From positions 1 to 64,000 of the IMG/VR virus record IMGVR_UViG_3300042939_001032: 64,000 bases of DNA. One strand, written 5' to 3'. Source of the DNA: a virus. A program made the position numbers and the translations under genes. Shown here in pieces: positions 36,655-46,205 of this stretch; positions within the stretch are counted from its first letter, which is position 1; the number at the start of each line of letters is the position of its first letter. The notes under the pieces were generated by a model. That model was given only the letters and a program-made list of their open reading frames with translations. It ran no database searches and was not told the origin of the DNA.

Positions 36655-38268
36655 TTATAGGTAACGAGTGCCAGTGTACCCACGATCCATCCTGGTTCCC
36701 ACCAATCCTATGTCGGTAGAGACTCTCCTACTTCCCCCGCGGTAGTAGGGATCATGGACCAACTGTGGCAGTCTACGCCTCTCCCCACCGTGCACGGCCT
36801 TCCCTCCCATAATCTCGTCCCTGTACACGGTGACACCGTAGACGAAAGCGTCCACGAAGTCGTCGTTTTTGATGTACGGGAAGGATGTAAGTTCGGCGAT
36901 TCTATCCGCTAGGTTGGGCAGATTCTCGTACAGGGAGACGGCGCCACCCTCCACCACGGGGGCGATAGCGTTCGCCCTCAGCACCTTGTCCTTGTTAGGA
37001 ACCAGCTCCTTGATGGAGATGTTAACCGAGCGTTTCAGGGTCTGGATGAGTGGTACGCCCTGCGCCCTGCCCTCGATGTATATGCACCGTATCTTCCACT
37101 GCTTGATGAGTTGCGGGAAGATCTTCTCAAGGTCGGGGAATTCTAGCCTCTCAAGGATGTAGTGGATGAGGTGGAGTTTGGTATTCGCTCTGTCATAACC
37201 CCAGATACATATCGCGGTGTAGTCGTTCATCCTCTCCGCCTTGTACGCGGTATCTATGGTGGCGTAGATGAATCCGTATTTCCCGAGATTCTTCGAGTGG
37301 TAGTCGAACCACGTCTCCTTGAAGATGGCCCCCTGCTCACCTGCAGGTCTCCCCTGATACAGAGAGTTGAAATCCCTGTCCCCGATAGACTTGCGTATGG
37401 CATGGAGATTCTGCACTGGGAAGAACTCGGGCCAGTGCGACTCCCCGAGCTCCCGCCCGAGCACGTCGTTCTCCTCGTCGATGCACAACGCCGGAACGTT
37501 GAGCTCCCTCCAGCCCTCTGGGTCGGCCTTCAGCAACCTGCCTATGACATCGTCGACGTGAAACCTCGTGCCCATGGAGATGATGGCGTGATTGGGCAGA
37601 CCACGAGTAAGAAACTGCGTCTGCGTCCAGGCGAACGTAGACTCCATGATGGTTGGGGAGTTACCATCCGCGAGAAGGTCATCCAGGATCCCGACACCCG
37701 GCAGTTCCTCATCGCTGATCACTCCGAAACCGAAACCTGTGACATTACCCCCAGCCGAGGCGATCTTGATAAGCCCGCCATTGCCACTACGGATCGCCCC
37801 CAGGTTGCATTTATCCCTATCCACCTCGCACTCCGGAAAGATCCACTTGAACTGCTCGTGGGAGATGTACTCTATAACCGCTCTGGAGTTCTCGTTTGTA
37901 AGCTGGAGCGCGTACGAGCTCATGATAAACTGAGCCGACGGACTCCGGCCCAACTGCCAGGCCGGAAAGATCTTGGAGATGAGCAGGGATTTTCCCGTAC
38001 GTGGGGGAAGGGAGACCGCCGTCTGCTTGTAGTCCTCCTCCCCGTCGCCGATGCGCTGCAGGAAATCCCCGATCTTGTAGTGGACTTTGAACGGTTTGAA
38101 TGTCCCAGCGACCGGGACCTCGGATGTGATGTAACGCGCGAAGGTGAGAAAGTCCGTACGGCATTTCAGCCTTAGCAACTCCTGTTTGTCAGAGGGTGAG
38201 AGGGAGAGCACCTCCCCCTCCATCTCCTTAACAGTTTGCTTCTCCGCTTTGAGCTCGGCCTTGTTCAT
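36655..38268 (-). CDS. terL: terminase large subunit
   Basis: A 537-residue DNA-packaging motor. Walker A is SLPPRTGKS (residues 86-94), a Walker B-like ILDDLLAD is near 194-201, the coupling motif ISMGTRFH near 230-237, and the nuclease domain begins with YATIDTAYKAERMNDYTAI (335-353), with Asp339 a likely metal ligand and later DDFVDAFVYG. The motif set fits the TIGR01630/Terminase_6C group rather than T4 gp17. It overlaps the preceding gene by 41 bases and ends the baseplate operon. Confidence 0.95.
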   Translation of the reverse strand: MNKAELKAEKQTVKEMEGEVLSLSPSDKQELLRLKCRTDFLTFARYITSEVPVAGTFKPFKVHYKIGDFLQRIGDGEEDYKQTAVSLPPRTGKSLLISKIFPAWQLGRSPSAQFIMSSYALQLTNENSRAVIEYISHEQFKWIFPECEVDRDKCNLGAIRSGNGGLIKIASAGGNVTGFGFGVISDEELPGVGILDDLLADGNSPTIMESTFAWTQTQFLTRGLPNHAIISMGTRFHVDDVIGRLLKADPEGWRELNVPALCIDEENDVLGRELGESHWPEFFPVQNLHAIRKSIGDRDFNSLYQGRPAGEQGAIFKETWFDYHSKNLGKYGFIYATIDTAYKAERMNDYTAICIWGYDRANTKLHLIHYILERLEFPDLEKIFPQLIKQWKIRCIYIEGRAQGVPLIQTLKRSVNISIKELVPNKDKVLRANAIAPVVEGGAVSLYENLPNLADRIAELTSFPYIKNDDFVDAFVYGVTVYRDEIMGGKAVHGGERRRLPQLVHDPYYRGGSRRVSTDIGLVGTRMDRGYTGTRYL

Positions 38269-41125
38269 AAGTTATCTGATCGAGTAGGGAGGGGATTCTG
38301 GGCGATTGGGGTAGTTTGGAGTCGAGAAGGGACTGGGGAGCTTGAGGGAACGGGGAGTTGATCTTGGACTCGAGGGAATCGCTCAGTACCTTATCCTTGT
38401 TGTTCTTAGTGAGGCACTTGTCGAATACGGCGGGTAGGTCCTTCGGCACGATGCCTAGCACGAAGTCCGTCAGATCAACCAGTCCCTTGGCGGGGTTGAG
38501 ATCCTTCCACTCCGCATCGGCGGATTTTAGAAACCTCTCGGTTATGAAGGTTGCCTCCTTCTTGGAGACGCCGTTGAGTTTGGCGATCCTGATGATGTTG
38601 TCGAAGACGTTGGATAGGTTTTCGGTGACCGTGACCCCAGCCCCTCCGCCTTTCTTCACTGCATCGAGTCTTCTCACGTACGTGTAGACGTCACGTATGG
38701 CTTTGGAGGTTGTTACTATGCTCAGTAGGGTCTGGGATAGAAAGGACTCATTTCCCACCATCAGTTTGTTGATGAGGCGATGCTGGGCGTCTATGAGTTT
38801 TCTTTCAACCGACTCCACCTTGGTTATGTTGTTATCGGTCTTCTTAAAGGCCTTCTCCACCGTCTCGAAGGTGTAGACCAACTCCGACCACAACTCAGGC
38901 CAGTCGGCGTCTTTGGCACTGTTGAGCCTGTCGGCCATCTCCCCGAGCCTTTTAACGTCCTGGATCATCTCCGTAAGATCCCAGGTGTTAGGAATGCAGA
39001 GCTCCTCACCCACCTTAGTGGCGATTTTCCCTAGCGTTTCCGCCACCTCGTTCTCGTTGTTGCGAGTAGGATCGCCCTCGGGCGAGTAGGCGCTGGCGCT
39101 ATTCGCCACCACATTGCCACACTTCTCCAGCAGGTTGTTGCCATCGGAGTCCTTAAAATGCTCGGTCTTCCGGCACTTGGGGTCACAGGGGCACTCACCA
39201 CCTCCTCCACCGAAGAGACCTGACGTCAGTCCTCCGAGCAATCCCACCACAGGATTACCACCTAGAAGTTTGCCCAAACCCTCCAGCGAGATACCGCCCT
39301 TGAACACATCGAGGAACTGCTTGCCCAACTCCAGCGCCTGTAGGGCTGTGGAGGCGATCTGGGGGAGGTCCGCTACCCCGTCGAACTTGGGTATGCTGGG
39401 AAGGCTGGAGAAGGATGCCAGGGTCGAGGCCACCTCCCCAAGCTCCCCGGAATTGAGTGCGCTGGTGACCCCCGAGACCACCCCAGGGACCATGGGAACC
39501 ACCTTCTGGAGTGTGGAGATGGCCTGGTCGAATGGGGCCGCTCCAGGTCCCCCTGTCGCGCTACCCACGAGCTTCTCCACGGCCTTGGGTTGCCGTCTGA
39601 TCACGTCAGCACCGGCCTCCAGAGCCGGTCTGATCACGCTGTTCACCTCCTCGGGGATGACGGAGAGCTTGAGGGCCGAGGCAACGTCCATGGCCCCAGC
39701 TATGCCCCCCGCCATGTACCCGAAGTACACCGAGGAGGCCTCTGGGGATAGGGTTTTTATGCTCTGGTTGAGAGCCTTGCGACCTATGATCTCCAGTGAA
39801 TCATCCACTGTATTATTCCTCGCGCCTCTCAGCAACTGATCCCCCACTCCTCCGAGTGTCCTAAGCACCGCTGAAGTGTCGTCATCTATGACCCCCGAGG
39901 AACCGAGCGCGGACGTGATCTGGGAGACTATGCTACCCACCGGCAGAGTGGAGTTATTGACTATGACGGTCTTGGCGATGTCGGTCAGAAGTTTAGCTCC
40001 GTCGAAGCTTCCCGATAGAGCATTGGCGGCCTTGAGCGCTACGCCCAGGGGAGTTGTCTCCAGGGCGGCTGGTATGGCCTTAGCCGCCATCTTGAGGACA
40101 TCCGGGGCCGAATTGCCCACAAAATCTCCGCCTCCCATCCCCGAACTCCCGTCCTTGAGCGCTGGTATGGGCTTGGCGCTCTTCAGAACCTCCTCCTTCG
40201 TCATAGGAGCGTCCTTTGAGTGGAGTTGGATGGGTTCTCGTTTGCCAGGATTGACCCACTTCAGCGCGCCCTGGTACCTCAGGCAGCTTATGCGCTGGGA
40301 GTTGATCCCGTCGTCCAGTACAGCGTCCATCCCGTGAATGGCGTCTGTGCAGTCTGGTAGTAGGCTTCTGATGAATATAGGGGTGGCACCCGCCGGCTTC
40401 CAGGTGAAGTTTCCGTTCTCATCTCTTCCGCACTTTATCTGGAAGGTTCTGAACTTCCGGTCCTCGGCAAAGTCCCTAACGTCCCCTTCCTGGGCCTGGT
40501 TGCACTGCGGTATGCCCTTCTTCTGAGAGAGGTCGGTGACGGTGGCGTCCTGGACTCCTGGATCGAAACCCTTCTCCACCCACTTGCTGCTGGTGAGGGA
40601 TTTCCAGTTCCATACCTCCTCGCCCCCCTCCTGCGGGTTGTTGCGTCGCATGCAGACGACAACATCCTGGTTCATCTCACTCTCGAGCAGGTAAACCCTC
40701 CCCCCATTCCCCCTGTTACATCTCAGACCCTGATCGCCTGGCGAGGAGGAGGGGGCGCTGTAGGGCGCTACCTGCTCATTAAGCGTGGCGATCTGCACCG
40801 GGGCCCCACCCGAACCTACGTTGGGGTTCTTATTGAAAAACCCTAGGATGAAAGCGTCTCCGGAGTTGCCATGGGCCTTCCCCACGAGGCAACTGGAGCC
40901 GATGAACTGAGCGCTAAGCAGTCCCTTGCCATTACCGAGTACGTAGGCCCAGTCGCTCGTCGTACCGTCCTGGTACTCCACCTTCACCCTACCGAGCTTC
41001 TTAGGATCACTTACCGAAACCACCGTGGCGATCTCGTTGAATGGGTCAGCGTACACTCCCCCCATGGCCTCCGCCAAGCGCGAGGAGAGTTCCTTTACCT
41101 GCTGAAGTTCCTCAAAAAATCCCAT
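38228..41125 (-). CDS. baseplate gpV-like protein with long C-terminal extension
   Basis: A 965-residue protein. The ATG at 41125 overlaps the previous stop (TAATG); a longer frame to 41188 would begin inside the upstream gene with a low-complexity Arg run. Residues 28-95 (FNEIATVVSVSDPKKLGRVKVEYQ...DWAYVLGNGKGLL...CLVGKAHGNSGDAFILGFF) are the OB-fold of P2 gpV/T4 gp5 baseplate spikes. The rest is long, with Gly/Ala-rich helical stretches (about 330-640), a Cys cluster (CPCDPKC, near 652) and coiled coils. Probable spike or hub-attached structural protein. Confidence 0.75.
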   Translation of the reverse strand: MGFFEELQQVKELSSRLAEAMGGVYADPFNEIATVVSVSDPKKLGRVKVEYQDGTTSDWAYVLGNGKGLLSAQFIGSSCLVGKAHGNSGDAFILGFFNKNPNVGSGGAPVQIATLNEQVAPYSAPSSSPGDQGLRCNRGNGGRVYLLESEMNQDVVVCMRRNNPQEGGEEVWNWKSLTSSKWVEKGFDPGVQDATVTDLSQKKGIPQCNQAQEGDVRDFAEDRKFRTFQIKCGRDENGNFTWKPAGATPIFIRSLLPDCTDAIHGMDAVLDDGINSQRISCLRYQGALKWVNPGKREPIQLHSKDAPMTKEEVLKSAKPIPALKDGSSGMGGGDFVGNSAPDVLKMAAKAIPAALETTPLGVALKAANALSGSFDGAKLLTDIAKTVIVNNSTLPVGSIVSQITSALGSSGVIDDDTSAVLRTLGGVGDQLLRGARNNTVDDSLEIIGRKALNQSIKTLSPEASSVYFGYMAGGIAGAMDVASALKLSVIPEEVNSVIRPALEAGADVIRRQPKAVEKLVGSATGGPGAAPFDQAISTLQKVVPMVPGVVSGVTSALNSGELGEVASTLASFSSLPSIPKFDGVADLPQIASTALQALELGKQFLDVFKGGISLEGLGKLLGGNPVVGLLGGLTSGLFGGGGGECPCDPKCRKTEHFKDSDGNNLLEKCGNVVANSASAYSPEGDPTRNNENEVAETLGKIATKVGEELCIPNTWDLTEMIQDVKRLGEMADRLNSAKDADWPELWSELVYTFETVEKAFKKTDNNITKVESVERKLIDAQHRLINKLMVGNESFLSQTLLSIVTTSKAIRDVYTYVRRLDAVKKGGGAGVTVTENLSNVFDNIIRIAKLNGVSKKEATFITERFLKSADAEWKDLNPAKGLVDLTDFVLGIVPKDLPAVFDKCLTKNNKDKVLSDSLESKINSPFPQAPQSLLDSKLPQSPRIPSLLDQITYEQGRAQSGEANC

Positions 41126-43251
41126 TACCCTGCCTGCAGATCGCTTACGTTGACATCGGGCTCGAAGAACGCGTCCCCAACCTTCCACAGGCCGGCGGAC
41201 AGGTACGCGTACTGCACCCGAACGTTCAGGTTAGATGGCATCCAGTTCTGGGCTATGTACGTCACCGCGTCCCACGACTTCCCGTCCCTATTGTAGTAGT
41301 AGGGTACTCTGAAGAATACGTTTTTGCTATCCTCAACGCTACTGACTCTGCTCACTCCCGCCACGAGTTGGTTGGTGTAGTTGCCAACGCTGGCGTCAAC
41401 GAGGTTCCCCACCTGCAACACCTCGCTCTTGTACGGGAGGAGTACCGGGGCGTCTATCTCCGCGGATCTGAGTCCGGTCCTAGGCCTCAGTAGCTTTCTT
41501 TCAGCGTCCACTACCTCGAGCTCCTTGGAGGAGTGAGACTTTAACCCGAAAAGCGAACTAAGAAACACCGCACCAAGCAGGCTCCCTTTGGCTTCCATCA
41601 GTCCGTTCCAGAGAGACTTGTCCACTGTCACCTGGTCCGTAGGCGTTAGAGATACCTTCTCGTCGGTGTCGGAGTACGTCTTTACCTTCACCAGGCTGAG
41701 TGGCTCGATGCGGGTTATCTGACCCGACCCTGGATCCCTGAAAAGGTCTATAGTCTCGATCTCGTCCAGTTTTATGCCCAGTAGATTGTCCGTAGTTCCG
41801 TTCCACTCGGGGTTTGTGAAAGGAAGGTGCTCCAGCGCCCCACCCTTCATGGTCAGTACCTCGCCCAGAGTGGGGAAGGTTTCGCTGACCTCCCTATCCC
41901 ACCAGCCAAAGGAGTTCTTGATGAGCGCCCTCTTGACCTTATTATCCCAGTTGGAATTCCACAGTTCCCCAAAAAGTCCTACGTGCTGGGCCAGCCAATC
42001 GAGTAGGCCTGGACTGCACGTGTCAGGATCGAGGTAATCGGAGTAGAACGCCGCCACCTCTTCTTTCTTGGAGGATAGGAACTCGTCCGCGCCACTGGTC
42101 AACCACCGAGCCGGCTCGTCCTCCCCCTCCTCAACAGACCACTTGAGGTACGCTTCCGCGAGTCCTGGGAGACGTGAGTAGACGGGCCTGGATATACTGT
42201 CTCTGCCGTAGGAGATTCTGGGGGCGGAGAGCGAACTCCCCGTGACCTGAATCACGCTCCCCAGCAATGTCTTGACCCGGTCAAACACCACCGAGACGAA
42301 CTCCAACCCGCTCCAACCGCTTCCGAACTCCTCCTCCACGATCTGGTTACACCTACCCGACCACTCAACCTCGAGCCCCTCGAAAGCACCCACGAGGGCG
42401 TCCCGGATCTCCTCGGAGGCGGGGGACTGTAGGTGGTTGTTGAGGAAACCCTCGGAGACTCCGGGGTACGCTGAGGCCAGGATCCTCTGCACGAATCTGG
42501 GCTTTCTGCTCTCCACGCCCACGAGGTCCGTAGTTGGCTTTAGGGCAACATCCACCAACCTGGAGTCGGTTCGATCTATCTCCGAGTCGATGAAGTCGTC
42601 GGAGTAGTAGAATTTTGGCGGGAGGTAGATTTTGCACGTTACGCTCGCCGGGCTTGTCACGCTCACTGTGCGAACCTCGCCCTCCGGACCGTAGGTGTAG
42701 TGGTCGCCTCTAACTATGGTTCTGAGAGCGACGGATTTCTCCGCGGGTAGGTAGTAGGTTATGGGGAGTGAGTCGTCGCCATATGTACTCGAGGAAGTGT
42801 ACCTCCACTTACTATCATTCACACGCTCCAGAGTTCCTATAACGCAACCACCCGGATCGCATACGGAATCCGTACCGGCGCCAGCCCTGCACCGAAGGCC
42901 CGATCTCGAGCAACTCTCCATGCCCGCATTATCCCCACCAAGCGGGTGGCCGTGAGCGTAGATCTCGTAGGAGTACTCCTCCCCGGTCCGCGGGACCACC
43001 TCACTGGAGGTGTACACGTGCCCGACATTCTTGTACTTGAATCCTTCCGATGAGACGTTTCCTATCTCCGAGTCTATGACCTTCTGCCTATCCGAGGCTA
43101 TATCTCTCCTCTCGGAGAAGTCCACCTTTCCGAGCCTGTGCGCAAATATCCTCGACTTCCTCGTCCGGGGAAAGTCCACGATGAGGTGGGCTGGAGATAG
43201 CGCCGGATTACGTCTCCTACCGGCCGAACCGTTCCACGCTGAGTAGTTCAT
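41125..43251 (-). CDS. baseplate gpI-like protein
   Basis: A 708-residue protein. The segment DYLDPDTCSPGLLDWLAQHVGL, followed by WDNKVKRALIKNSFGWW, matches the helical core of P2 tail protein gpI, which joins the baseplate wedge to fibres. The N-terminal 300 residues and C-terminal 250 residues are beta-rich extensions not found in P2 gpI. It overlaps the gpJ-like gene by 4 bases (ATGA), matching the J-I gene order of P2-type baseplates. Confidence 0.72.
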   Translation of the reverse strand: MNYSAWNGSAGRRRNPALSPAHLIVDFPRTRKSRIFAHRLGKVDFSERRDIASDRQKVIDSEIGNVSSEGFKYKNVGHVYTSSEVVPRTGEEYSYEIYAHGHPLGGDNAGMESCSRSGLRCRAGAGTDSVCDPGGCVIGTLERVNDSKWRYTSSSTYGDDSLPITYYLPAEKSVALRTIVRGDHYTYGPEGEVRTVSVTSPASVTCKIYLPPKFYYSDDFIDSEIDRTDSRLVDVALKPTTDLVGVESRKPRFVQRILASAYPGVSEGFLNNHLQSPASEEIRDALVGAFEGLEVEWSGRCNQIVEEEFGSGWSGLEFVSVVFDRVKTLLGSVIQVTGSSLSAPRISYGRDSISRPVYSRLPGLAEAYLKWSVEEGEDEPARWLTSGADEFLSSKKEEVAAFYSDYLDPDTCSPGLLDWLAQHVGLFGELWNSNWDNKVKRALIKNSFGWWDREVSETFPTLGEVLTMKGGALEHLPFTNPEWNGTTDNLLGIKLDEIETIDLFRDPGSGQITRIEPLSLVKVKTYSDTDEKVSLTPTDQVTVDKSLWNGLMEAKGSLLGAVFLSSLFGLKSHSSKELEVVDAERKLLRPRTGLRSAEIDAPVLLPYKSEVLQVGNLVDASVGNYTNQLVAGVSRVSSVEDSKNVFFRVPYYYNRDGKSWDAVTYIAQNWMPSNLNVRVQYAYLSAGLWKVGDAFFEPDVNVSDLQAG

Positions 43252-44531
43252 GGGGTGTACAGATTATCGTAGTAGAATGTCAGCGGGGAGAAGTCATTGA
43301 TAGAGGTGAATCCTATCTGCGCCCTGTAAAGCTTGTACGAGGTTATCGCGGAGGGTGAGGGCAGGGTCTGATTGTCGAAGTTAATCACATCCAGGTAGTT
43401 GTAATTGCATCCAGTGCTTGTCTCCTCACCAGAGAAGCCAGCGCAGAATCCCTCAATCACGGACTCGTCCCTGAGCATGAGCTTCGCGTTCATGTTATTG
43501 ACCGATCTCACAAAATCGAATTCGTAGAGGAGTTTGAGCATGTCCTGGTAGTTCAGGTCCGATCCGAGTGGTATATTCGCGGGATTTATGTAGTTTCTCA
43601 GCGTCTCAAGCACCTGCGAAGCCAGGTAGTCCGTGCTAACACTCATCTGAGTCGGGTCGTAGAGGATCTCCACGGACACGTCGATTGGGACGATGTTCGG
43701 CGAAACAAAGGAGATGTTCGTGCCCATAGTCACCCTGGACCTCATGGAGCTTACAAGGTACTCCAGGTTGGAAGCGCTCAGGCCCCCACCATCACTATCC
43801 CCCACGCAGATCACAACGTTCCCCGAGAGAGCGCTGGTGAGCCTGTACCTTTCCTCGTACGTTAGCGCTTTCACTATGCTCGCTTCGGGCACGAGGGTGA
43901 TCACCTCGTTCTCAAAATCCTGAGAGGTGGTCAGGTTTCTCCTGCTGAGAACCTCGAACGCTCTGGACTTCATGCCAGCCACCGACTCCGTATCAGTCCC
44001 TCCAACAGCGGGCGACTCGTTCCTCAGGAATTCCAACCCGGCAAAGTTCCTCTCGATCTTGTTTATCTCTCCCTCCCCGACGTTATACGCCGATCCCCAC
44101 CTCTCCGACTGGCAGGATACCGTGACCGAGTTATCCGTCTCCGATATGCGGACTTCCGCGAGTGTCACGAACATCTGCCCGCCACTCGCGATAAGCTTCG
44201 TCCCTCGCGGGATGATAAGCACTCTCTGGTAACCGGGGACTTTGTAAAAGGTGACATCGGCCAGGGCCCTGCTACCTATCTTCCTCTGCACCCCCAACTG
44301 CCTCAGCCACTGCAAACTGAACGCCTCGGGTAGGTTGTTGAGGTAGTAGAGAAGCTCGGCTTGGGCGAAAGCTTGCCCCTCCACTATCGCCGATAGGGGC
44401 GAGGCTGGGGTGAAGTCGTTGAGCTTCCCATCCGACTCCAGGAATATCCTCGACTGCAGAGCGCGCACCAGCGCCTCCGTATTACGACTATCTAACTGGA
44501 GCGGGAGAATTGGACCGTAGATGTTAGCCAT
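43248..44531 (-). CDS. baseplate J-like protein
   Basis: A 427-residue protein of the baseplate-J/T4 gp6 family. Features are an N-terminal helical region (FTPASPLSAIVEGQAFAQAELLYYLNNLPEAFSLQWLRQLGVQRKIGSRA), a beta domain (VLIIPRGTKLIASGGQMFVT), YNVGEGEINKIE and a late domain (VVICVGDSDGGGLSASNLEYLVSSMRSRVTMGTNISFVSP). It forms the wedge ring of contractile tails. It shares its first base with the stop of the preceding gene. The call is firm. Confidence 0.88.
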   Translation of the reverse strand: MANIYGPILPLQLDSRNTEALVRALQSRIFLESDGKLNDFTPASPLSAIVEGQAFAQAELLYYLNNLPEAFSLQWLRQLGVQRKIGSRALADVTFYKVPGYQRVLIIPRGTKLIASGGQMFVTLAEVRISETDNSVTVSCQSERWGSAYNVGEGEINKIERNFAGLEFLRNESPAVGGTDTESVAGMKSRAFEVLSRRNLTTSQDFENEVITLVPEASIVKALTYEERYRLTSALSGNVVICVGDSDGGGLSASNLEYLVSSMRSRVTMGTNISFVSPNIVPIDVSVEILYDPTQMSVSTDYLASQVLETLRNYINPANIPLGSDLNYQDMLKLLYEFDFVRSVNNMNAKLMLRDESVIEGFCAGFSGEETSTGCNYNYLDVINFDNQTLPSPSAITSYKLYRAQIGFTSINDFSPLTFYYDNLYTP

Positions 44532-45553
44532 TAGAATGCCGGAGAGAAGTCTTTGCGAGCGGAAGGTATAAGCCCACCCTGAGGATCCGCGTTATCCTCC
44601 TCGAAGTTGGGTACCTGGGACGTATCCAGTAGATCACCATTTGACATGGTGGCGGGGTCGAAGGTGGTGAATCCGTTTAACCGCTCCCCTATCAGTGAGA
44701 TGGAGAAGACGTTGCTGTCAGCCTGCGGGTTGTCCGGGAACTGACTGAGGAGCGAGGACGAGTAGGGGGAGTTGACGGCTGTGTCGGAGACGGAGAGCGC
44801 CCCCGATGGGTTGTACAGACTCTCCAGTGGGGTGGATGACAGGTACCCCGTGTAACCATTCACCACGGAGTCTCTCACACTATCCTCCATCGCGGAACCG
44901 GTCATGCCTGGGTAGGCCACATCGTTCCAGTAGTCGGTGGGGGTGATATAGCCGGTGGGGATGTCGACTCCGCGGTAGTCGTACCCCAACTCCACCGAAT
45001 TATCCAGATCTACTCTGGAGTTGAGCGGGGGCACCGACAGTTTTGTCTGGGGGTTATTGGACACCAACCTCGTCATGAGTTTTGCGTCCTCGCCTCTCAA
45101 AGGCTCCTCCGTTACCCTGTCGCACACGGCCGAGATGAGCGCATCGGCCACGGAACCCGCTCCGAACAGACCCTCCACCACGAACCCTACGTAGTCGGAG
45201 AGCGAGAGCCCGTAACCCTCCACCGAATCCACGCTACCGAAGAAGGATCTTTCCGCCCCGGTTGCCACGCTCTGCCTCCAGTTAGGTCCGTACCTTACAT
45301 CAACGTAGTCGGTGAACTCCGGGTTGTCAGAGTACTGAGTCTCCAGAGCGTCCATGATGAGGTCGGTGAGGACCTTTCTCGAGCCGAAGAAACTCTCGAG
45401 TACGTCGGACGGTCTCTGCAGGTCCAGGAACCGGGAGGGGGACTGAAAGTACACCTGGTTCTGCACCTCGCGAAAGTACTCCGGGTCGCCGTAGGCCACC
45501 GACGCTAGCCCTCCCAGGGTGCTAAAATTGTCCGTGATGTATCCAGTTTTCAA
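44531..45553 (-). CDS. baseplate-cluster structural protein
   Basis: A 340-residue acidic protein (MKTGYITDNFSTLGGLASVAYGDPEYFREVQNQVYFQ). It has no recognised domain; helices early on (FFGSRKVLTDLIMDALETQY) give way to a Ser/Asn/Tyr-rich C-terminus. It opens the minus operon for the gpJ, gpI and gpV-like proteins and terminase, 25 bases after GTTTAAAT. A gpW/gp25-like position would be expected here, but size and sequence do not match those families. Structural by context. Confidence 0.55.
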   Translation of the reverse strand: MKTGYITDNFSTLGGLASVAYGDPEYFREVQNQVYFQSPSRFLDLQRPSDVLESFFGSRKVLTDLIMDALETQYSDNPEFTDYVDVRYGPNWRQSVATGAERSFFGSVDSVEGYGLSLSDYVGFVVEGLFGAGSVADALISAVCDRVTEEPLRGEDAKLMTRLVSNNPQTKLSVPPLNSRVDLDNSVELGYDYRGVDIPTGYITPTDYWNDVAYPGMTGSAMEDSVRDSVVNGYTGYLSSTPLESLYNPSGALSVSDTAVNSPYSSSLLSQFPDNPQADSNVFSISLIGERLNGFTTFDPATMSNGDLLDTSQVPNFEEDNADPQGGLIPSARKDFSPAF

Positions 45554-45577
45554 GGTTTTACATCCCTCTCTACTATA

Positions 45578-45585
45578 ATTTAAAC
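45578..45585 (-). promoter_or_regulatory. putative late promoter GTTTAAAT (minus)
   Basis: On the minus strand GTTTAAAT ends 25 bases before the ATG at 45553. It lies 11 bases from a plus-strand copy (45597-45604), so both directions start in one 77-base gap. Confidence 0.55.
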
Positions 45586-45596
45586 CGCGAAGGGTA

Positions 45597-45604
45597 GGTT
45601 AAAG
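45597..45604 (+). promoter_or_regulatory. putative late promoter GGTTAAAG
   Basis: GGTTAAAG ends 27 bases before the ATG at 45631, within the divergent gap. It differs from GTTTAAAG at one base. Confidence 0.5.
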
Positions 45605-45630
45605 GTTATCAGACGCATTACCCGCTGTCA

Positions 45631-46194
45631 ATGGCTGAAGCAACGCACCAGCAGATCACCACCTCGCTTCCGGGAGAAGAGCCGTTTATCGGCGACCTGG
45701 ACGAGGGAGAGATCTGCATCAACGTTGCTGACGGAAGAATCTGGTCTGGGGATTCCATAGGTACCCCGGTGGAGTTAGGTGGGGCTGTGAAGAACCACCC
45801 GATGGGTCCTCTTCTCACATCCAACTACCTTGACGTGGATATTACATCCGCGGACAACCTACCCGTGGCTAACACGAATCCGCTCGATATACCGGTCGGG
45901 TTCCACAGAAGCCATCGTATCCTCCTGAGATTCACTCAGATCCCGCTCGAGAACTTCCAGACTTACTTCGACTACCCGGTGAATTGGGGAGTGGAGTCAT
46001 CGTGGAAGTTCGGAACGTCCGTTATTACGTGGGGAGGAGACGTTAATCAGCTGGATTTTACCGCCACCAACCCCGTAGATTTCTATAAAGCCCAAGGAAG
46101 AAGGATACTTATAGAGCTCAGTTCCTTCGGCCCCAGTACGGAGTGGATCGGAAGACTACTCTGGGTTAGTTCAATCTCAACCCCTCAAGAATAA
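45631..46194 (+). CDS. fibre-associated protein with MTD-like N-terminal motif
   Basis: A 187-residue protein. Residues 10-50 (TTSLPGEEPFIGDLDEGEICINVADGRIWSGDSIGTPVELGG) match the short ADGRIW...-type motif found at the start of many phage fibre and tropism-determinant proteins, which attaches them to the virion. A beta domain follows (FHRSHRILLRFTQIPLENFQTYFDYP, ..WGVESSWKFGTSVIT). It precedes the giant fibre gene by 11 bases. Probably a fibre connector. Confidence 0.65.
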   Translation: MAEATHQQITTSLPGEEPFIGDLDEGEICINVADGRIWSGDSIGTPVELGGAVKNHPMGPLLTSNYLDVDITSADNLPVANTNPLDIPVGFHRSHRILLRFTQIPLENFQTYFDYPVNWGVESSWKFGTSVITWGGDVNQLDFTATNPVDFYKAQGRRILIELSSFGPSTEWIGRLLWVSSISTPQE

Positions 46195-46205
46195 AGTTTC
46201 CCACC

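Noticed and set aside
37162-38175. Plus-strand frame of 337 codons
   Set aside because: It lies wholly antisense to the terminase gene, which has clear motifs. No start signal or neighbour supports it.
41126-41188. Longer start for the gpV-like protein
   Set aside because: The extra 21 residues are Arg-rich and lie inside the upstream gene; the ATG at 41125 fits the coupled overlap.
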